Notes: generated by a model not told the origin, from the sequence alone. A stretch of 64,000 bases of DNA from Vibrio ichthyoenteri ATCC 700023 (GCF_000222605.1 NZ_AFWF01000092.1:38379-102378), one strand, 5' to 3'; shown: positions 1 to 10,461, counted from the stretch's first letter. Made by a program: numbers and translations.

Positions 1-902
1 AGGCCAGGCTGTTCAACAATCTGACCGACACAAGTGACTTTGGTATTACTCCCCACCAGCATACTCTCTAACGCATCAAAATGCTGCGGAGAAACGGTAA
101 AGCACAGTTCATATTCTTCACCGCTGGTGAGTGCATACTGTAATGCTAATTCTTGACTGCGGGTAAACTCAAGTAATTGGCTTGAAATGGGTAAATCGCC
201 GACGTGCAGTTCCGCGCCGACAACCGAGCGCTTAAGGATATGTGGCAAATCAGAAATAAGACCATCGGAAATATCAATCGCCGCCGTCGCAATACCCTGC
301 AATGCTTGACCCAGTGCCACTCGTGGCGTTGATAAATAGTGACGTTTTTCCAACTCTGCGGCACAACAAGCATTGGCATCAGCATGGCCTAATAGCACAT
401 CCAACCCCGCTTTGGCATCGCCGAGATCACCAGAAACATACACCCTATCGCCCACTTGTGCGCCATCACGTCGCAACGCTTTGTCCGCGGCAACAAAGCC
501 TTGCACCGTCAAGGTTAAGCTAAGCGGTCCTTTGGTTGTATCACCACCAATAAGGTGAATACCATAGTGATCTGCAAGTGCAAAAAAACTATCACAAAAA
601 GGCTTTAACCAAGCTTCATCGACATCAGGCATGGTCAAAGCAAATGAAACCCACGCAGGGCTTGCTCCCATAGCGGCCAAATCGCTGATATTCGAAGCTA
701 GAGCTTTGTGTGCGACCCAAGCCGGGTTCGCCGAGGTGAGAAAATGTGTGCCTGCCACCAACGTATCAGTGCTAATCGCAATCGCTTGATTGATGGGGGC
801 TTGTACCAAAGCACAATCGTCACCGGCAGCAAGCAACACATCTTCACGCTGAACTTGGCGGCCAACAAAATATTTTTCAATCAGGTTAAATTCACCGGGC
901 AT
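1..902 (-). CDS. thiL: Thiamine-monophosphate kinase, 3' end cut by window edge
   Basis: Minus-strand reading frame open from an ATG at 902 to the window edge, about 300 codons, so only the last few tens of residues are missing (the family is about 325 aa). The N-terminus MPGEFNLIEKYF is followed by an acidic metal/ATP-binding stretch (AAGDDCAL), then STDTLV and GGDTTKGP, all typical of ThiL in the AIR-synthase/PurM fold. ThiL phosphorylates thiamine monophosphate to thiamine pyrophosphate with ATP. It lies 91 bases downstream of nusB, the usual nusB-thiL order, but a hairpin terminator sits in the gap. Start chosen because translation matches the family N-terminus. Confidence 0.93.
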   Translation of the reverse strand, partial: MPGEFNLIEKYFVGRQVQREDVLLAAGDDCALVQAPINQAIAISTDTLVAGTHFLTSANPAWVAHKALASNISDLAAMGASPAWVSFALTMPDVDEAWLKPFCDSFFALADHYGIHLIGGDTTKGPLSLTLTVQGFVAADKALRRDGAQVGDRVYVSGDLGDAKAGLDVLLGHADANACCAAELEKRHYLSTPRVALGQALQGIATAAIDISDGLISDLPHILKRSVVGAELHVGDLPISSQLLEFTRSQELALQYALTSGEEYELCFTVSPQHFDALESMLVGSNTKVTCVGQIVEQPG

Positions 903-950
903 AGGGAGGCGTCATATCTAACAGGCTATTTTTGAGGAAATCAGTATATA

Positions 951-981
951 AAAAAAGGCCAGCAATTTGCTGACCTTTTTA
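951..981 (-). terminator. Terminator between nusB and thiL
   Basis: Imperfect 7-bp stem (GGTCAGC/GCTGGCC on the minus strand) with an A run on one side and a T run on the other. It can end nusB transcription and may attenuate read-through into thiL. Confidence 0.7.
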
Positions 982-993
982 CTAATCTGGCGA

Positions 994-1461
994 TTATTTC
1001 TTACGTACGTGCGGTGCCGCTTTATCAAGTACACCGTTAACGAATTTGTGGCTATCTTCTGCTGCGAATACTTTTGCAAGTTCAATCGCTTCGTTGATAA
1101 CAACTTTGTAAGGAACGTCTTCGCGACGAGTCATCTCGTACATAGCAAGACGAAGTAGCGCTAACTCCATCAAATCCAAATCTTGCATTGGACGAGATGT
1201 GTATGGGCGAATCTTACAATCTAGCTCTGTGTGACTTAGCACAACACCTGCTAACAGGTCACGGAAGTAGGCAACGTCTGTGTCTGGTGCAGTTAGAGCT
1301 GGCTCTGCAGCATGATGTTCTTCTTCATCATACTTACCACCAGATAAAAACTGCTCTTCAATTGTGGCAACATTTTCTTTAGTAATTTGCCAAGAGTAGA
1401 TCGCTTGTAGAGCGAATCGACGTGCATTACGACGTGCGGCTGGTTTCACACTGGCCCCCAT
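994..1461 (-). CDS. nusB: Transcription antitermination factor NusB
   Basis: 155-residue all-helical NusB, the normal length. NusB binds boxA of rRNA leader RNA with NusE/S10 and supports antitermination. The basic N-terminus ([19 protein letters not shown]) is the conserved RNA-binding start. The C-terminal segment with [10 protein letters not shown] and HKFVNGVLD is the family signature. The ATG overlaps the ribH stop by one base (TAATG), so it is translationally coupled at the end of the riboflavin gene cluster. Confidence 0.96.
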   Translation of the reverse strand: MGASVKPAARRNARRFALQAIYSWQITKENVATIEEQFLSGGKYDEEEHHAAEPALTAPDTDVAYFRDLLAGVVLSHTELDCKIRPYTSRPMQDLDLMELALLRLAMYEMTRREDVPYKVVINEAIELAKVFAAEDSHKFVNGVLDKAAPHVRKK

Positions 1462-1931
1462 TAGGAATCGATTTCAGAAAGAACGTTAATCATCTCAAGT
1501 GCGCTCAGTGCAGCCTCTGCACCTTTATTACCAGCCTTGGTTCCTGCGCGCTCAATTGCTTGATCAATAGTATCAACAGTTAAAACACCAAATGCGACTG
1601 GAAGTGAAAACTCCATCGACACTTGTGCCAAACCTTTGTTGCATTCACTACAAACATAGTCAAAGTGCGGTGTTCCGCCACGAATAACGGTACCTAAAGA
1701 TACGATAGCATCGTACTTACCCGTTTTTGCTACACGTTGAGCAACAAGCGGCAATTCAACTGCACCAGGGCAACGAACTACAGTAATGTTGCCTTCGCTA
1801 ACTTGTCCATGACGCTTTAAAGTATCGATGGCACCAGACAATAGACTTTCGTTAATAAAACTGTTGAAACGAGAAATAACGATAGCAATTTTTGCGTTTG
1901 GCGCTGGGAAGCCACCCTCGATCACTTTCAT
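1461..1931 (-). CDS. ribH: 6,7-dimethyl-8-ribityllumazine synthase
   Basis: Condenses 5-amino-6-ribitylamino-uracil with 3,4-dihydroxybutanone phosphate to give lumazine, the penultimate riboflavin step. 156 residues from the ATG at 1931, which has a good ribosome site (AGGAAAG); the frame is open upstream to 1982 but those 17 codons are not conserved-looking. Motifs visible: SRFNSFI near the N-terminus, [22 protein letters not shown] (substrate site with the catalytic His) and NKGAEAA near the C-terminus. The stop overlaps the nusB start. Confidence 0.96.
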   Translation of the reverse strand: MKVIEGGFPAPNAKIAIVISRFNSFINESLLSGAIDTLKRHGQVSEGNITVVRCPGAVELPLVAQRVAKTGKYDAIVSLGTVIRGGTPHFDYVCSECNKGLAQVSMEFSLPVAFGVLTVDTIDQAIERAGTKAGNKGAEAALSALEMINVLSEIDS

Positions 1932-2025
1932 AAGCTTTCCTTTAACTATGTTCATCAAGTGAGAATCGCCGGATTCTAGCACAAAACTGTGAGCAATATC
2001 TAATAGGTTTTTACATTCCTAAAAC

Positions 2026-2056
2026 GAAAAAGCGAGACATACAATACATCTCGCTT
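2026..2056 (-). terminator. Hairpin between ribBA and ribH
   Basis: 8-bp stem AAGCGAGA/TCTCGCTT with an 11-base loop followed on the minus strand by TTTCG. It lies just after the ribBA stop, so it may partly terminate before ribH. Confidence 0.5.
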
Positions 2057-2080
2057 AATCCAATGATTTAACGCTGTTGG

Positions 2081-3190
2081 TTACTCACAAATATATTCAA
2101 CAACATTCAAACCAAAACCGCTTAATGCATGGTAACGCTTGTTGCTTGAAGAGAGTAAGCGCATGTCATGCACCCCGAGATCCGCCAAGATTTGTGAACC
2201 AACACCAACGCGGCGTGAAGTGCCTTGCTTCTTAGCGAGTGTCGGCGCACTGCCTTGATCTTGCGCTTCAAACATTTTGACGCGATGGATCAGTAATTCA
2301 GTTGGTTCTTCATTGCCGAGAATGATCAAAACGCCACCTTCTTCACCAATACGTTTCATCGCTTTATCTAATGTCCAACTGCGCTCTGCATTACGGTCGC
2401 TGCGCAGTAAGTCGGTAAAGGTATCTTGCAGGTGAACACGAACCAGTGGGGATTTATCCGCTGTACCTTGTTTGCACATGGCATAGTGCACTTGGTTATC
2501 GATCGTATCGCGGTAGGTCACCAAATTAAATTCACCGAACTCGGTTGGAAGCTTGCATTCCGCGACACGTTCAATGGTGGTTTCGGTGTTGTTACGGTAC
2601 TCAATAAGATCAGCAATGGTACCCAGTTTGAGATCATGTTTTTCCGCAAACACTTCCAAATCAGGACGACGCGCCATGGTGCCGTCATCGTTTAAGATTT
2701 CAACAATAACCGACGCAGGCTCAAGCCCAGCGAGACGCGCCAAATCACAACCCGCTTCAGTGTGACCAGCACGCGTCAATACGCCACCTTCTTGCGCCGC
2801 GAGTGGGAAGATATGACCAGGTTGAACTAAATCCGCTGCTTTTGCATCTACGGCAACCGCTGCCTGTACTGTGCGCGAGCGATCCGCCGCAGAAATACCG
2901 GTGGTAACGCCTTCAGCAGCTTCAATCGACACAGTAAAGTTAGTGGTGTATTGCGCATTGTTGTCTTGCACCATCGGTGGCAAGCCAAGGCGCTCACAAC
3001 GAGATTTTGTCATCGTTAAGCAAATCAAACCACGACCGTAAGTTGCCATAAAGTTGATCGCCTCCGGAGTCACATGCTCCGCGGCCATGATCAAATCGCC
3101 TTCGTTTTCACGGTCTTCGTCATCCATTAGAATGACCATTTTACCTAAACGAATATCTTCAATAATTTCTTGTGGCGTACTAATTGGCAT
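2081..3190 (-). CDS. ribBA: RibB fused to a GTP cyclohydrolase II-like domain (RibBX type)
   Basis: 369 residues. Residues 1 to about 200 are 3,4-dihydroxy-2-butanone 4-phosphate synthase (acidic [11 protein letters not shown] metal site, then GHIFPLAA and RAGHTEA), which makes the four-carbon donor for lumazine synthase. The C-terminal half resembles GTP cyclohydrolase II (RibA), but the three zinc-binding cysteines of active RibA are absent: the matching stretch reads [14 protein letters not shown]. This is what is described for RibBX proteins, where only the RibB half is active and a separate RibA exists elsewhere. Loss of cyclohydrolase activity is inferred, not shown. Confidence 0.93.
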   Translation of the reverse strand: MPISTPQEIIEDIRLGKMVILMDDEDRENEGDLIMAAEHVTPEAINFMATYGRGLICLTMTKSRCERLGLPPMVQDNNAQYTTNFTVSIEAAEGVTTGISAADRSRTVQAAVAVDAKAADLVQPGHIFPLAAQEGGVLTRAGHTEAGCDLARLAGLEPASVIVEILNDDGTMARRPDLEVFAEKHDLKLGTIADLIEYRNNTETTIERVAECKLPTEFGEFNLVTYRDTIDNQVHYAMCKQGTADKSPLVRVHLQDTFTDLLRSDRNAERSWTLDKAMKRIGEEGGVLIILGNEEPTELLIHRVKMFEAQDQGSAPTLAKKQGTSRRVGVGSQILADLGVHDMRLLSSSNKRYHALSGFGLNVVEYICE

Positions 3191-3265
3191 CTTTAGTTCC
3201 TATTTTGACTGCGCGTTATATAACCGCTTTATGTTCTTTTACAAGAGTACTTCTGCGTTCACGAT

Positions 3266-3919
3266 TTAAGCAAATCCATTTTGCTGAAGAAATTCCATCG
3301 TGATGCGTGATTCTGGTTGTGCTGATTGCTGACTAGTGAGTAATCGTTCCATATAACGAGCCAACACGTCAACTTCAAGGTTAACCTTACGACCAACATG
3401 AAAATCGGCGATAGTCGTTTCTTCACCAGTATGCGGAACGATGGTCAGTTTAAAGGCATTCTTACGTAGTGCGTTGACGGTAAGACTAATACCATCAACG
3501 GTAATTGAGCCTTTCTCTGCAACGTACTTATTGAGCTCTTCCGGCATGGCGACCCAAAATTCAATCGAACGGCCAACTTGGTTACGCTCAACAATTTCAC
3601 CAACTCCGTCCACATGTCCAGAAACAATGTGCCCACCAAAACGCGTGGTCGGTAACATCGCTTTCTCTAGGTTTACTTTATCGCCCGCTTGATAATGGGT
3701 AAAACCGGTTTTATTCAACGTTTCGAGCGATAAGTCAGCGCTGTAACTGTGATCATTAAATGCTACAACGGTTAGGCATACGCCATTGGTTGCGATGCTG
3801 TCACCGAGTTTAACATCTGACATATCGAGCTTATTACTGCTCACGGTAACGCTAATGTCTTCGCCTTTTGGCGTAATGGCAGTCAGAGTACCGACTGCTT
3901 CTACAATACCTGTAAACAT
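3266..3919 (-). CDS. ribE: Riboflavin synthase alpha chain
   Basis: Dismutates two 6,7-dimethyl-8-ribityllumazine molecules into riboflavin plus the pyrimidine substrate of RibH. 217 residues in two tandem homologous lumazine-binding barrels: the first begins MFTGIVEAVGTL and the second begins near residue 97 (FGGHIVSGHVDGVGEI). GVCLTV and GISLTV mark equivalent positions of the two halves. It sits 2 bases downstream of ribD and 75 bases upstream of ribBA in the same minus-strand cluster. Confidence 0.96.
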   Translation of the reverse strand: MFTGIVEAVGTLTAITPKGEDISVTVSSNKLDMSDVKLGDSIATNGVCLTVVAFNDHSYSADLSLETLNKTGFTHYQAGDKVNLEKAMLPTTRFGGHIVSGHVDGVGEIVERNQVGRSIEFWVAMPEELNKYVAEKGSITVDGISLTVNALRKNAFKLTIVPHTGEETTIADFHVGRKVNLEVDVLARYMERLLTSQQSAQPESRITMEFLQQNGFA

Positions 3920-3921
3920 AA

Positions 3922-5028
3922 TTACTGTTCTTTATAGATTGGCTTAGCAAGAATACGGATGTCGCGCCCTACTTGCTTTAGCTCGGTAATATCAAGATCA
4001 ATCACTTGCGACATTTCTTGCAAACCCAATGCGCCGAATAAACCTCGGCCATCACTGCCCATTAGCTTAGGAGCAAGATACAGCACCACTTCATCCACCA
4101 ACTGCTGTTGTATCAGCGAACTGGCTAATGTGGCGCCCGCTTCCACCCAGATATGATTAATATTGTGCTGTTTGGCTAACATTTCAAATGTTGCGCGTAA
4201 ATCAACTTGGTTATCGACGTTCAAAGGGCATTCAATATCACCATTAGGGGCGACAACTAGCCTCTCACCACCGGTTTGAAATAGCTTCAAATCTGCAGAC
4301 AGTTTACTTTGGCGGTCAAGAATAACGCGCACCGGTTGGCGCAAGTGCTCTGCAGGATAATGCGCTTGAAGCGATTTAGGCAGGTCATCCCAACGAACGT
4401 TGAGAGATGCATTGTCTTCTATCACGGTTTGGCTGGTTGAGAGAATTGCACCGGATTGAGCACGCAAGACTTGTACGTCTTGTCTTGCTTGCGCCGATGT
4501 AATCCATTGGCTGTGACCATTAGCCAGCGCCGTTTGACCATCAAGACTGGCCGCCATTTTCAATTGAACAAACGGCATACCTGTTTGCATGCGTTTAATA
4601 AAGGCCGGATTCAGCGCTTGAGCATCGGCTTCAAGTAAACCCACTTGCACTTCAATTCCCGCTTCGCGCAGCATACGAATGCCACGACCAGAAACTTGCG
4701 GGTTAGGATCTTGCATCGCGCAAATCACTTTAGCGACTTTGGCGTTAATCAAGCCCTCGGCGCACGGAGGCGTGCGACCATAGTGAGAACAAGGCTCCAA
4801 CGTAACATAGGCCGTTGCACCTTCAGCGAGTTCACCCGCCATACGCAAAGCATGTACTTCTGCATGCGGTTCACCGGCGCGAAAGTGAAAACCTTCGCCA
4901 ACGATCTGTCCATCACGAGTGATGACACAACCGACATTCGGGTTTGGCGCCGTGGTATAGATGCCACCTTGTGCCAATTTAATCGCACGTGACATCATGA
5001 GGAAATCTTGTGGGGTAAATGTCGCCAT
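3922..5028 (-). CDS. ribD: Bifunctional pyrimidine deaminase/reductase RibD
   Basis: Second and third steps of riboflavin synthesis. 368 residues: N-terminal cytidine-deaminase-like domain with the zinc motif HAEVHAL (His/Glu) and PCSHYGRTPPCAEGL (two Cys), then from about residue 145 a DHFR-like reductase domain (KMAASLDGQTAL, then VILDRQSKL). Length is normal. It follows nrdR by 12 bases, so nrdR-ribD-ribE are probably one transcript. One annotated pair only; no frameshift seen. Confidence 0.96.
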   Translation of the reverse strand: MATFTPQDFLMMSRAIKLAQGGIYTTAPNPNVGCVITRDGQIVGEGFHFRAGEPHAEVHALRMAGELAEGATAYVTLEPCSHYGRTPPCAEGLINAKVAKVICAMQDPNPQVSGRGIRMLREAGIEVQVGLLEADAQALNPAFIKRMQTGMPFVQLKMAASLDGQTALANGHSQWITSAQARQDVQVLRAQSGAILSTSQTVIEDNASLNVRWDDLPKSLQAHYPAEHLRQPVRVILDRQSKLSADLKLFQTGGERLVVAPNGDIECPLNVDNQVDLRATFEMLAKQHNINHIWVEAGATLASSLIQQQLVDEVVLYLAPKLMGSDGRGLFGALGLQEMSQVIDLDITELKQVGRDIRILAKPIYKEQ

Positions 5029-5040
5029 TAACCGATCCGT

Positions 5041-5490
5041 TTAGTCTTCTAGTTTGGCAATTTCTTCGCCAAATTCACGAATATCTTCAAAGCTGCGGTA
5101 AACCGATGCAAAACGGATATACGCCACTTTATCGAGCTCTTTCAGCTGTTCCATGACCAAATTACCAATCATATCGCTCGGAACTTCTCGCTCGCCTGTC
5201 GCGCGTAATTTGGACTTGATCATACTGATTGCTAATTCAACCGCATCAGCACTGACCGGGCGTTTCTCTAACGCTCGTTGTAGGCCACCGACCATTTTAT
5301 CTTCATTAAAAGGTTCACGGTTGCCATTCGATTTGATCACTCGAGGCATAACCAGCTCAGCCGTTTCAAACGTGGTAAAACGTTCACTACAAGCTAAACA
5401 TTGTCGACGACGACGTACTTGATGGCCATCAGCCACTAACCGAGAATCGATTACTTTTGTATCGGTCTCAGTGCAAAAAGGACAATGCAT
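5041..5490 (-). CDS. nrdR: Transcriptional repressor NrdR
   Basis: Represses ribonucleotide reductase operons in response to ATP/dATP. 149 residues: a zinc ribbon (CPFC at residue 3 and CLAC near 31), then an ATP-cone domain starting near residue 49 ([17 protein letters not shown]). Its ribosome binding site (GGAGGTGAT directly before the ATG) is an almost perfect match to the 16S 3' end. First gene of the nrdR-rib-nusB cluster. Confidence 0.96.
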   Translation of the reverse strand: MHCPFCTETDTKVIDSRLVADGHQVRRRRQCLACSERFTTFETAELVMPRVIKSNGNREPFNEDKMVGGLQRALEKRPVSADAVELAISMIKSKLRATGEREVPSDMIGNLVMEQLKELDKVAYIRFASVYRSFEDIREFGEEIAKLED

Positions 5491-5545
5491 ATCACCTCCA
5501 TATCAATGCTCGTAGTGTAACGGAATTGATAACTTGAAGAAAAGA

Positions 5546-5572
5546 AAAAGGGGCTATCTAGCCCCTTTTTGC
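5546..5572 (-). terminator. Terminator upstream of nrdR, downstream side read from either strand
   Basis: Perfect stem GGGGCTA/TAGCCCC with A tract and T tract on its two sides. It separates the nrdR and proA transcription units, isolating nrdR from upstream sequence. Confidence 0.7.
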
Positions 5573-5602
5573 AGAAATAACGATAGATTACAGCAATAAC
5601 TG

Positions 5603-6853
5603 TTAACTACGAGTCAAGTAATTCGCTTTGCCAACCCACTTGTAACTGGTCAACTCTTCTAAGCCCATAGGACCACGAGCATGCAGCTTTTGCGTCGATA
5701 CTGCGACTTCAGCACCTAAGCCAAATTGAGCGCCATCCGTAAAACGCGTCGAAGCATTAACATACACAGCAGCTGAGCCGACAGAGTTAATAAAGCGCTC
5801 TGCATTTTCAAGACTGTTGGTCATGATGGCATCAGAATGGCTCGCGTTGTGCACACGCATGTGATCAACCGCTTCAGCAACATCAGCAACCACTTTCACC
5901 CCAAGCGTGTAGCTTAGCCATTCAGTATCAAAGTCTCCGTCAACCGCATCACGCATCTCCTGCGCATTGCTAAGCAGTGCTTTCGCTTTTGGTTCAACGA
6001 CTAAGGTAACCTTGCCATTCAAACGCTCTGCCAACATTGGTAAAAACTCTCCTGCCACTTTCTCATGCACCAACAAGGTATCAAGCGAATTACACGCAGA
6101 AGGACGTTGTACTTTTGAGTTTTCAACCACATCGAGTGATTTGGCCAAGTCAGCACTGTCATCAACAAAGATATGGCTGATACCAAAACCACCAATGATG
6201 ACCGGAATCGTGCTGTTCTCTTTACACATTTTATGTAAACCCGCACCACCACGAGGAATAATCATATCCACGTAGTCATCCAGTTTAAGTAGTTGTGACA
6301 CCAACTCACGGTCTGGCTTTTCAATGTATTGTACTGACGCAGCTGGAAGACCCGCTTTATCCAATGCTGATTGAATGACCTTAACCAGTTCCATGTTCGA
6401 GAAGAAGGTTTCTTTACCGCCGCGTAGGATGCTAGCGTTACCCGTTTTCAAGCACAATGCTGCGATATCAATCGTCACGTTTGGACGAGCTTCGTAAATC
6501 ACACCCACCACTCCAAGTGGTACGCGGCGACGCGCCAATGACATGCCATTTTCTAGCACTTTGCTATCGATCTCACTGCCGACAGGGTCATTTAAATTGA
6601 TGACGTTACGGACATCATTTGCGATGCCTGTTAATCGCTCTTCATTGAGCAATAAACGATCAAGTAATGCATCGGTTAATCCCGCTTGACGACCTAACTC
6701 GATGTCTTTTTCATTCGCCGCAAGGATCTCAGTCGCGCTAGCTTCAAGTTCATCTGCAATCAGTGCTAATGCTTGATTTTTTTGCGCAGTCGATGCTGTC
6801 GCGAGTATGAAAGCCGCCTCCTTGGCCGCTTTACCCATATTAATTAAATCCAC
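5603..6853 (-). CDS. proA: Gamma-glutamyl phosphate reductase
   Basis: Reduces gamma-glutamyl phosphate to glutamate semialdehyde with NADPH (proline synthesis). 416 residues with the aldehyde-dehydrogenase fold; the catalytic Cys lies in [10 protein letters not shown] near residue 255, and [11 protein letters not shown] is the conserved nucleotide-site region. It follows proB by 21 bases, the usual proBA operon. Confidence 0.97.
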   Translation of the reverse strand: MDLINMGKAAKEAAFILATASTAQKNQALALIADELEASATEILAANEKDIELGRQAGLTDALLDRLLLNEERLTGIANDVRNVINLNDPVGSEIDSKVLENGMSLARRRVPLGVVGVIYEARPNVTIDIAALCLKTGNASILRGGKETFFSNMELVKVIQSALDKAGLPAASVQYIEKPDRELVSQLLKLDDYVDMIIPRGGAGLHKMCKENSTIPVIIGGFGISHIFVDDSADLAKSLDVVENSKVQRPSACNSLDTLLVHEKVAGEFLPMLAERLNGKVTLVVEPKAKALLSNAQEMRDAVDGDFDTEWLSYTLGVKVVADVAEAVDHMRVHNASHSDAIMTNSLENAERFINSVGSAAVYVNASTRFTDGAQFGLGAEVAVSTQKLHARGPMGLEELTSYKWVGKANYLTRS

Positions 6854-6874
6854 GTCTCTTCCTTTCTAATTCTT

Positions 6875-8014
6875 TTATTCTTGAATGACGACCATATCGT
6901 CACGGTGTACGACTTCTGAACCGTAGTCGTAACCTAATACTGAATGAATGTCTTTACTGTGCGTACCGCGGATCTTATCCATATCAACACTAGAATAAGC
7001 AGAAATACCACGCGCAATCAACTTGCCGGCTTGATCCGTCACACGAACAACGTCACCACGAGCGAACTCACCACTGAGTGCTACAACACCTTTCGCCAAC
7101 AAACTACTGCCCTTCGCTAGTACGGCATTCACGGCGCCGTCATCAATCACAAGATCCCCTACCGCGGCTGGCCCCGCTAAAATCCAACGCTTGCGGTTTT
7201 CTAACGCTTCTTCGCATGGCAAGAAGCGCGTGCCTTGTGGATCATCACCCAACGAGTCAAAAATAACATCAGGAGCACTGCCTGCAGCAATGATCACTTC
7301 AATGCCTGCGCGGCGAGCAATATCTGCCGCCTGTAGCTTCGTTGCCATGCCACCTGTACCAAGATTGGTACCGCTACCACCAGCGATTTTACGTAACGTA
7401 TCATCGATGGTTTTGACTTCTTTGATAAGCTCAGCGTTCGGATCTTTACGTGGGTCAGCAGTAAACAGACCTTTTTGGTCGGTTAACAGCAATAACTTGT
7501 CCGCACCGCATAAAATACCCACAAGTGCCGATAGATTGTCGTTGTCACCCACTTTAATTTCAGTGGTCGCCACAGCGTCATTCTCATTCACAACCGGAAT
7601 GATGTCATGCTCAACCAAGGCATTAATTGTATTGCGAGCATTAAGAAAACGCTCACGATCATCAAGATCGGCACGAGTCAGCAGCATTTGACCGATTTTC
7701 ATACCATAAATGGAAAACAGCGCTTCCCAAGTTTGAATCAACTGACTTTGACCCACGGCAGCAAGCAACTGTTTGCTTGCCATCGAGTTGGGCAGTGCGG
7801 GGTAACCAAGGTGCTCACGGCCTGCGGCAATTGCGCCAGACGATACAATAACCACTGAGTGGCCAATTTTCTTGAGCTCTGCACACTGACGTACCAACTC
7901 CACCATATGAGCACGGTTAAGTTGTAGCGTTCCGCCAGTCAGTACACTGGTACCAAGTTTAACAACCACTGTTTGTGGCTGTGTCACAGTTCCGCATTGT
8001 TGATTCGTTGTCAT
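6875..8014 (-). CDS. proB: Glutamate 5-kinase
   Basis: Phosphorylates glutamate in the first step of proline synthesis; the enzyme is normally feedback inhibited by proline. 379 residues from ATG 8014; the frame extends upstream to a TTG at 8077 but the family begins at MTTNQQ. Amino-acid kinase domain: [12 protein letters not shown] at the N-terminus, VSSGAIAAG, and [14 protein letters not shown]-terminal PUA domain (from about residue 285) is present, with [10 protein letters not shown]. Operon with proA. Confidence 0.96.
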   Translation of the reverse strand: MTTNQQCGTVTQPQTVVVKLGTSVLTGGTLQLNRAHMVELVRQCAELKKIGHSVVIVSSGAIAAGREHLGYPALPNSMASKQLLAAVGQSQLIQTWEALFSIYGMKIGQMLLTRADLDDRERFLNARNTINALVEHDIIPVVNENDAVATTEIKVGDNDNLSALVGILCGADKLLLLTDQKGLFTADPRKDPNAELIKEVKTIDDTLRKIAGGSGTNLGTGGMATKLQAADIARRAGIEVIIAAGSAPDVIFDSLGDDPQGTRFLPCEEALENRKRWILAGPAAVGDLVIDDGAVNAVLAKGSSLLAKGVVALSGEFARGDVVRVTDQAGKLIARGISAYSSVDMDKIRGTHSKDIHSVLGYDYGSEVVHRDDMVVIQE

Positions 8015-8079
8015 GATCGATTGAATTATAAAAAAAACAAGAGCTGTTGTTTTATCAATCAACGCCACATTTAACAAGC

Positions 8080-8107
8080 AGAAAAGGCGCTAAAAGCGCC
8101 TTTTTAT
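8080..8107 (-). terminator. Terminator after crl
   Basis: Stem AAAAGGCGCT/AGCGCCTTTT with a 3-base loop just downstream of the crl stop on the minus strand, and before the proB start. It separates the gpt/frsA/crl side from proBA. Confidence 0.75.
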
Positions 8108-8133
8108 TGGTTACGTTTTATTAACTGGCCTTT

Positions 8134-8523
8134 TTAGACAAATTCGACCGATTTGTCATGCAGCGAGAGTGACATTGCATACTCTTTTTCTAGCAATTCA
8201 ACCAATTTTTGATGAAAAACGTTTTGAATTCGATTTACTTCAGCGATCGCGTCTTTAGGAATAGCCTTATCAACCCACTCACCTTTTTTATCGTACTTCC
8301 CGACTCGATAACGTGCCGCAAATTCTTGACCTTGCATTTCAAGTTCAAGCCACCAACCCCAAAATTCACGCTCTTCCGGAGACTTCTTGTCATCTACGCA
8401 AACAGCCAAGCAATCAAATAAATAAAACTCTTCCCTACTTTGCGATTCCCTGAGGTAAGGGTCGATGGCTCTTAAACTCGTTAGCAAGCGAAAATGAGTC
8501 GGGATTTTTGTCACTTTTGACAT
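8134..8523 (-). CDS. crl: Sigma factor-binding protein Crl
   Basis: 129 residues, the normal length for Crl, which binds sigma-S and helps it join core RNA polymerase in stationary phase. Recognised by FRLLTSLRAIDPYLRE at the N-terminus, the aromatic stretch FWGWWLELEM and the position between frsA and proB, the same as in enterics (frsA-crl-phoE-proB) but without the porin gene. Own terminator downstream. Confidence 0.93.
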   Translation of the reverse strand: MSKVTKIPTHFRLLTSLRAIDPYLRESQSREEFYLFDCLAVCVDDKKSPEEREFWGWWLELEMQGQEFAARYRVGKYDKKGEWVDKAIPKDAIAEVNRIQNVFHQKLVELLEKEYAMSLSLHDKSVEFV

Positions 8524-8606
8524 ATAGACTCTCCATTTTTCTATTTTAATTATCAGCAGGTTATTAACTTAACCTTACATTACTGTTAACTAAATTAGAG
8601 CAAATG

Positions 8607-9854
8607 TCATCTCAACAACTCATCTTCTAACCATTTGATCGCTAAACCGAGGGATTGCTCATATCCTTGTGTAATTGTTTTGGAACTGATTTTCTTCGCT
8701 TTTCCATAATCACTAAAAAGTGCCACTAACTGGTTATCACTAAAAGGTGAAACAGGATCGCCTTCAAGGCTCATAGCCAAAATCGGCACCTTGGTTTTAC
8801 GACTCGATAAGAAGCCTTGCGTTTTCAAGGACCACGCCATCATTTGCCCTGATAAACTATGAATATCAACCACTTCTTTACCCAGACGCGTCGCCAGTAG
8901 ATCGAGATACATTTTCGGCATCTTTTTCAATTTAGCCGGAGACGAGAAAACATCATGGATCGGGGCGCCCAAAGAGACACAAGCCTTGATTTTAGTCTGT
9001 TCCATAAATGACAAACGCACCAAAGCGTTTCCGCCAAAACGGAAACCAATCAAACCCACACGGAAATGGTCCACCCATGGGATATTTGGCAGTTCATTCA
9101 GCACCGCTTGGTGTAAACAAGAAGAGTCTTCCGATAACGACCAATGACTAGAATGGCCCAGCGATGGCATATCCACAGTCAACATCGCAATATCTTTCGG
9201 TGCGAGATGATCTCTGAACAAGCGCCACATATCGGTTTGTAAGCTATCCAAACCAGCACTCACGATGACCACAGGTTTAGGCTTATCCGTCGAGGCGAGA
9301 TGCAGGTGAGCAATGATTTTTTTACCTTTATAAGGCACTTCAATACGCTTAATGATGTACTGGGTTTTTTCAGCCGCATCTTGATAGGCTCTGGCTGATA
9401 AAGCTTGAGCTTGGATGGCAAGGTTATCGTTCTTTAGATGAGGATAACCGGCAATGCTATAACACAAAGAGGCATTAAACAGCTCATCGGCGGCTGATTC
9501 GCCTTGCATTTCACCGGCACGCTTTTGATGCAGCATCCCTAACTTGGTCCACTCAAATGTCCAATTACCACCATGGTAGCCCATCACCGTATCAAGCCAC
9601 TCTTCATGAGTGCGGGAATGGTTTGAACCGGCGATTTTGGCCAGTACGCTTTCCATTTCGATCGGATCGATACCTTGCCACACCCATTGCAAGCGACGAA
9701 GATTGCGATACCATCGCTGACCTGAATTTTCACGCATCTCATCAAGCAAAGCGCGGTTGGTTGGCATATAGCGAGTGAACTCTGAAGTCTCTTTCGCTTG
9801 CTTGTGATTGACAAATAACGTTTCGGAAAGGTTTTGATTATCCAGTTCAGACAT
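8607..9854 (-). CDS. frsA: Esterase FrsA
   Basis: 415-residue alpha/beta-hydrolase of the FrsA family; the enteric homologue was described as binding unphosphorylated IIA-Glc and affecting the respiration/fermentation balance. The N-terminal 130 residues are family specific (NLSETLFVNHKQAKET). The hydrolase core follows: VVIVSAGLDSLQTDMW, GHSSHW, and GFRFGGNALVRL in the nucleophile-elbow position, where Ser is replaced by Phe/Gly in this reading. Lies between gpt and crl as in E. coli. Esterase activity is not certain. Confidence 0.92.
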   Translation of the reverse strand: MSELDNQNLSETLFVNHKQAKETSEFTRYMPTNRALLDEMRENSGQRWYRNLRRLQWVWQGIDPIEMESVLAKIAGSNHSRTHEEWLDTVMGYHGGNWTFEWTKLGMLHQKRAGEMQGESAADELFNASLCYSIAGYPHLKNDNLAIQAQALSARAYQDAAEKTQYIIKRIEVPYKGKKIIAHLHLASTDKPKPVVIVSAGLDSLQTDMWRLFRDHLAPKDIAMLTVDMPSLGHSSHWSLSEDSSCLHQAVLNELPNIPWVDHFRVGLIGFRFGGNALVRLSFMEQTKIKACVSLGAPIHDVFSSPAKLKKMPKMYLDLLATRLGKEVVDIHSLSGQMMAWSLKTQGFLSSRKTKVPILAMSLEGDPVSPFSDNQLVALFSDYGKAKKISSKTITQGYEQSLGLAIKWLEDELLR

Positions 9855-9955
9855 GATGATACCTAACTAATGACTACCCCAACATAATATACTCAAGTTT
9901 ACTCAAGATGCCATGTTGAATAGCACAACTCACATTTAACGACAGCATAAACAAA

Positions 9956-9983
9956 AAATGACCCGCGAAGGGTCATTTTAAAA
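9956..9983 (-). terminator. Terminator after gpt
   Basis: Stem AAAATGACCC/GGGTCATTTT with tetraloop-like GCGAA, 14 bases beyond the gpt stop on the minus strand. Confidence 0.8.
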
Positions 9984-9996
9984 TCATGTTAAACGC

Positions 9997-10461
9997 TTAC
10001 TTTTGTTTGCGATTAATTGGTTCCACAAATTGCACTGTGGTATCCCATGGCTGCTCAATCCACGTATCTTGAGCAATATCAACCACGTAATCATCAAGTA
10101 GTGCTGCACCTGATGGTTTTGCACAAACAGCAATCAATTTCGCTTTCGGGTACATTTCACGTAGTTTACGTGCTGTATCACCGCTATCCACTAGGTCTTC
10201 GACGATTAGGAAACCTTCGCCATCACCTTCTGGTGCTTTTAGAACCGTCATGTCACGTTGATGATCATGATCATAGCTAGAGATACAAATAGTGTCGACA
10301 TGGCGAATGCCTAGCTCACGCGCAAGAATAGCGCCAGGTACTAGACCACCGCGACTTACCGCCCAAATGCCTTTCCATTGTTCAGCTGGCATCTGTTTTT
10401 CAGCAAGCTGACGACAGTAATTTTGCATGGCGTCCCAAGTGATAATGAATTTTTTGCTCAT
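9997..10461 (-). CDS. gpt: Xanthine-guanine phosphoribosyltransferase
   Basis: Salvages guanine and xanthine by transferring the phosphoribosyl group of PRPP. 154 residues, normal length. The PRPP loop reads [14 protein letters not shown] near residue 85, and the N-terminal [18 protein letters not shown] is the conserved purine PRTase region. Expressed alone, bounded by terminators on both sides; the purine permease upstream fits a purine-salvage neighbourhood. Confidence 0.95.
   Translation of the reverse strand: MSKKFIITWDAMQNYCRQLAEKQMPAEQWKGIWAVSRGGLVPGAILARELGIRHVDTICISSYDHDHQRDMTVLKAPEGDGEGFLIVEDLVDSGDTARKLREMYPKAKLIAVCAKPSGAALLDDYVVDIAQDTWIEQPWDTTVQFVEPINRKQK

Noticed and set aside
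3191-3265. FMN riboswitch upstream of ribBA
   Set aside because: The gap is only 75 bases and lacks the conserved RFN element; ribBA lies inside the cluster.
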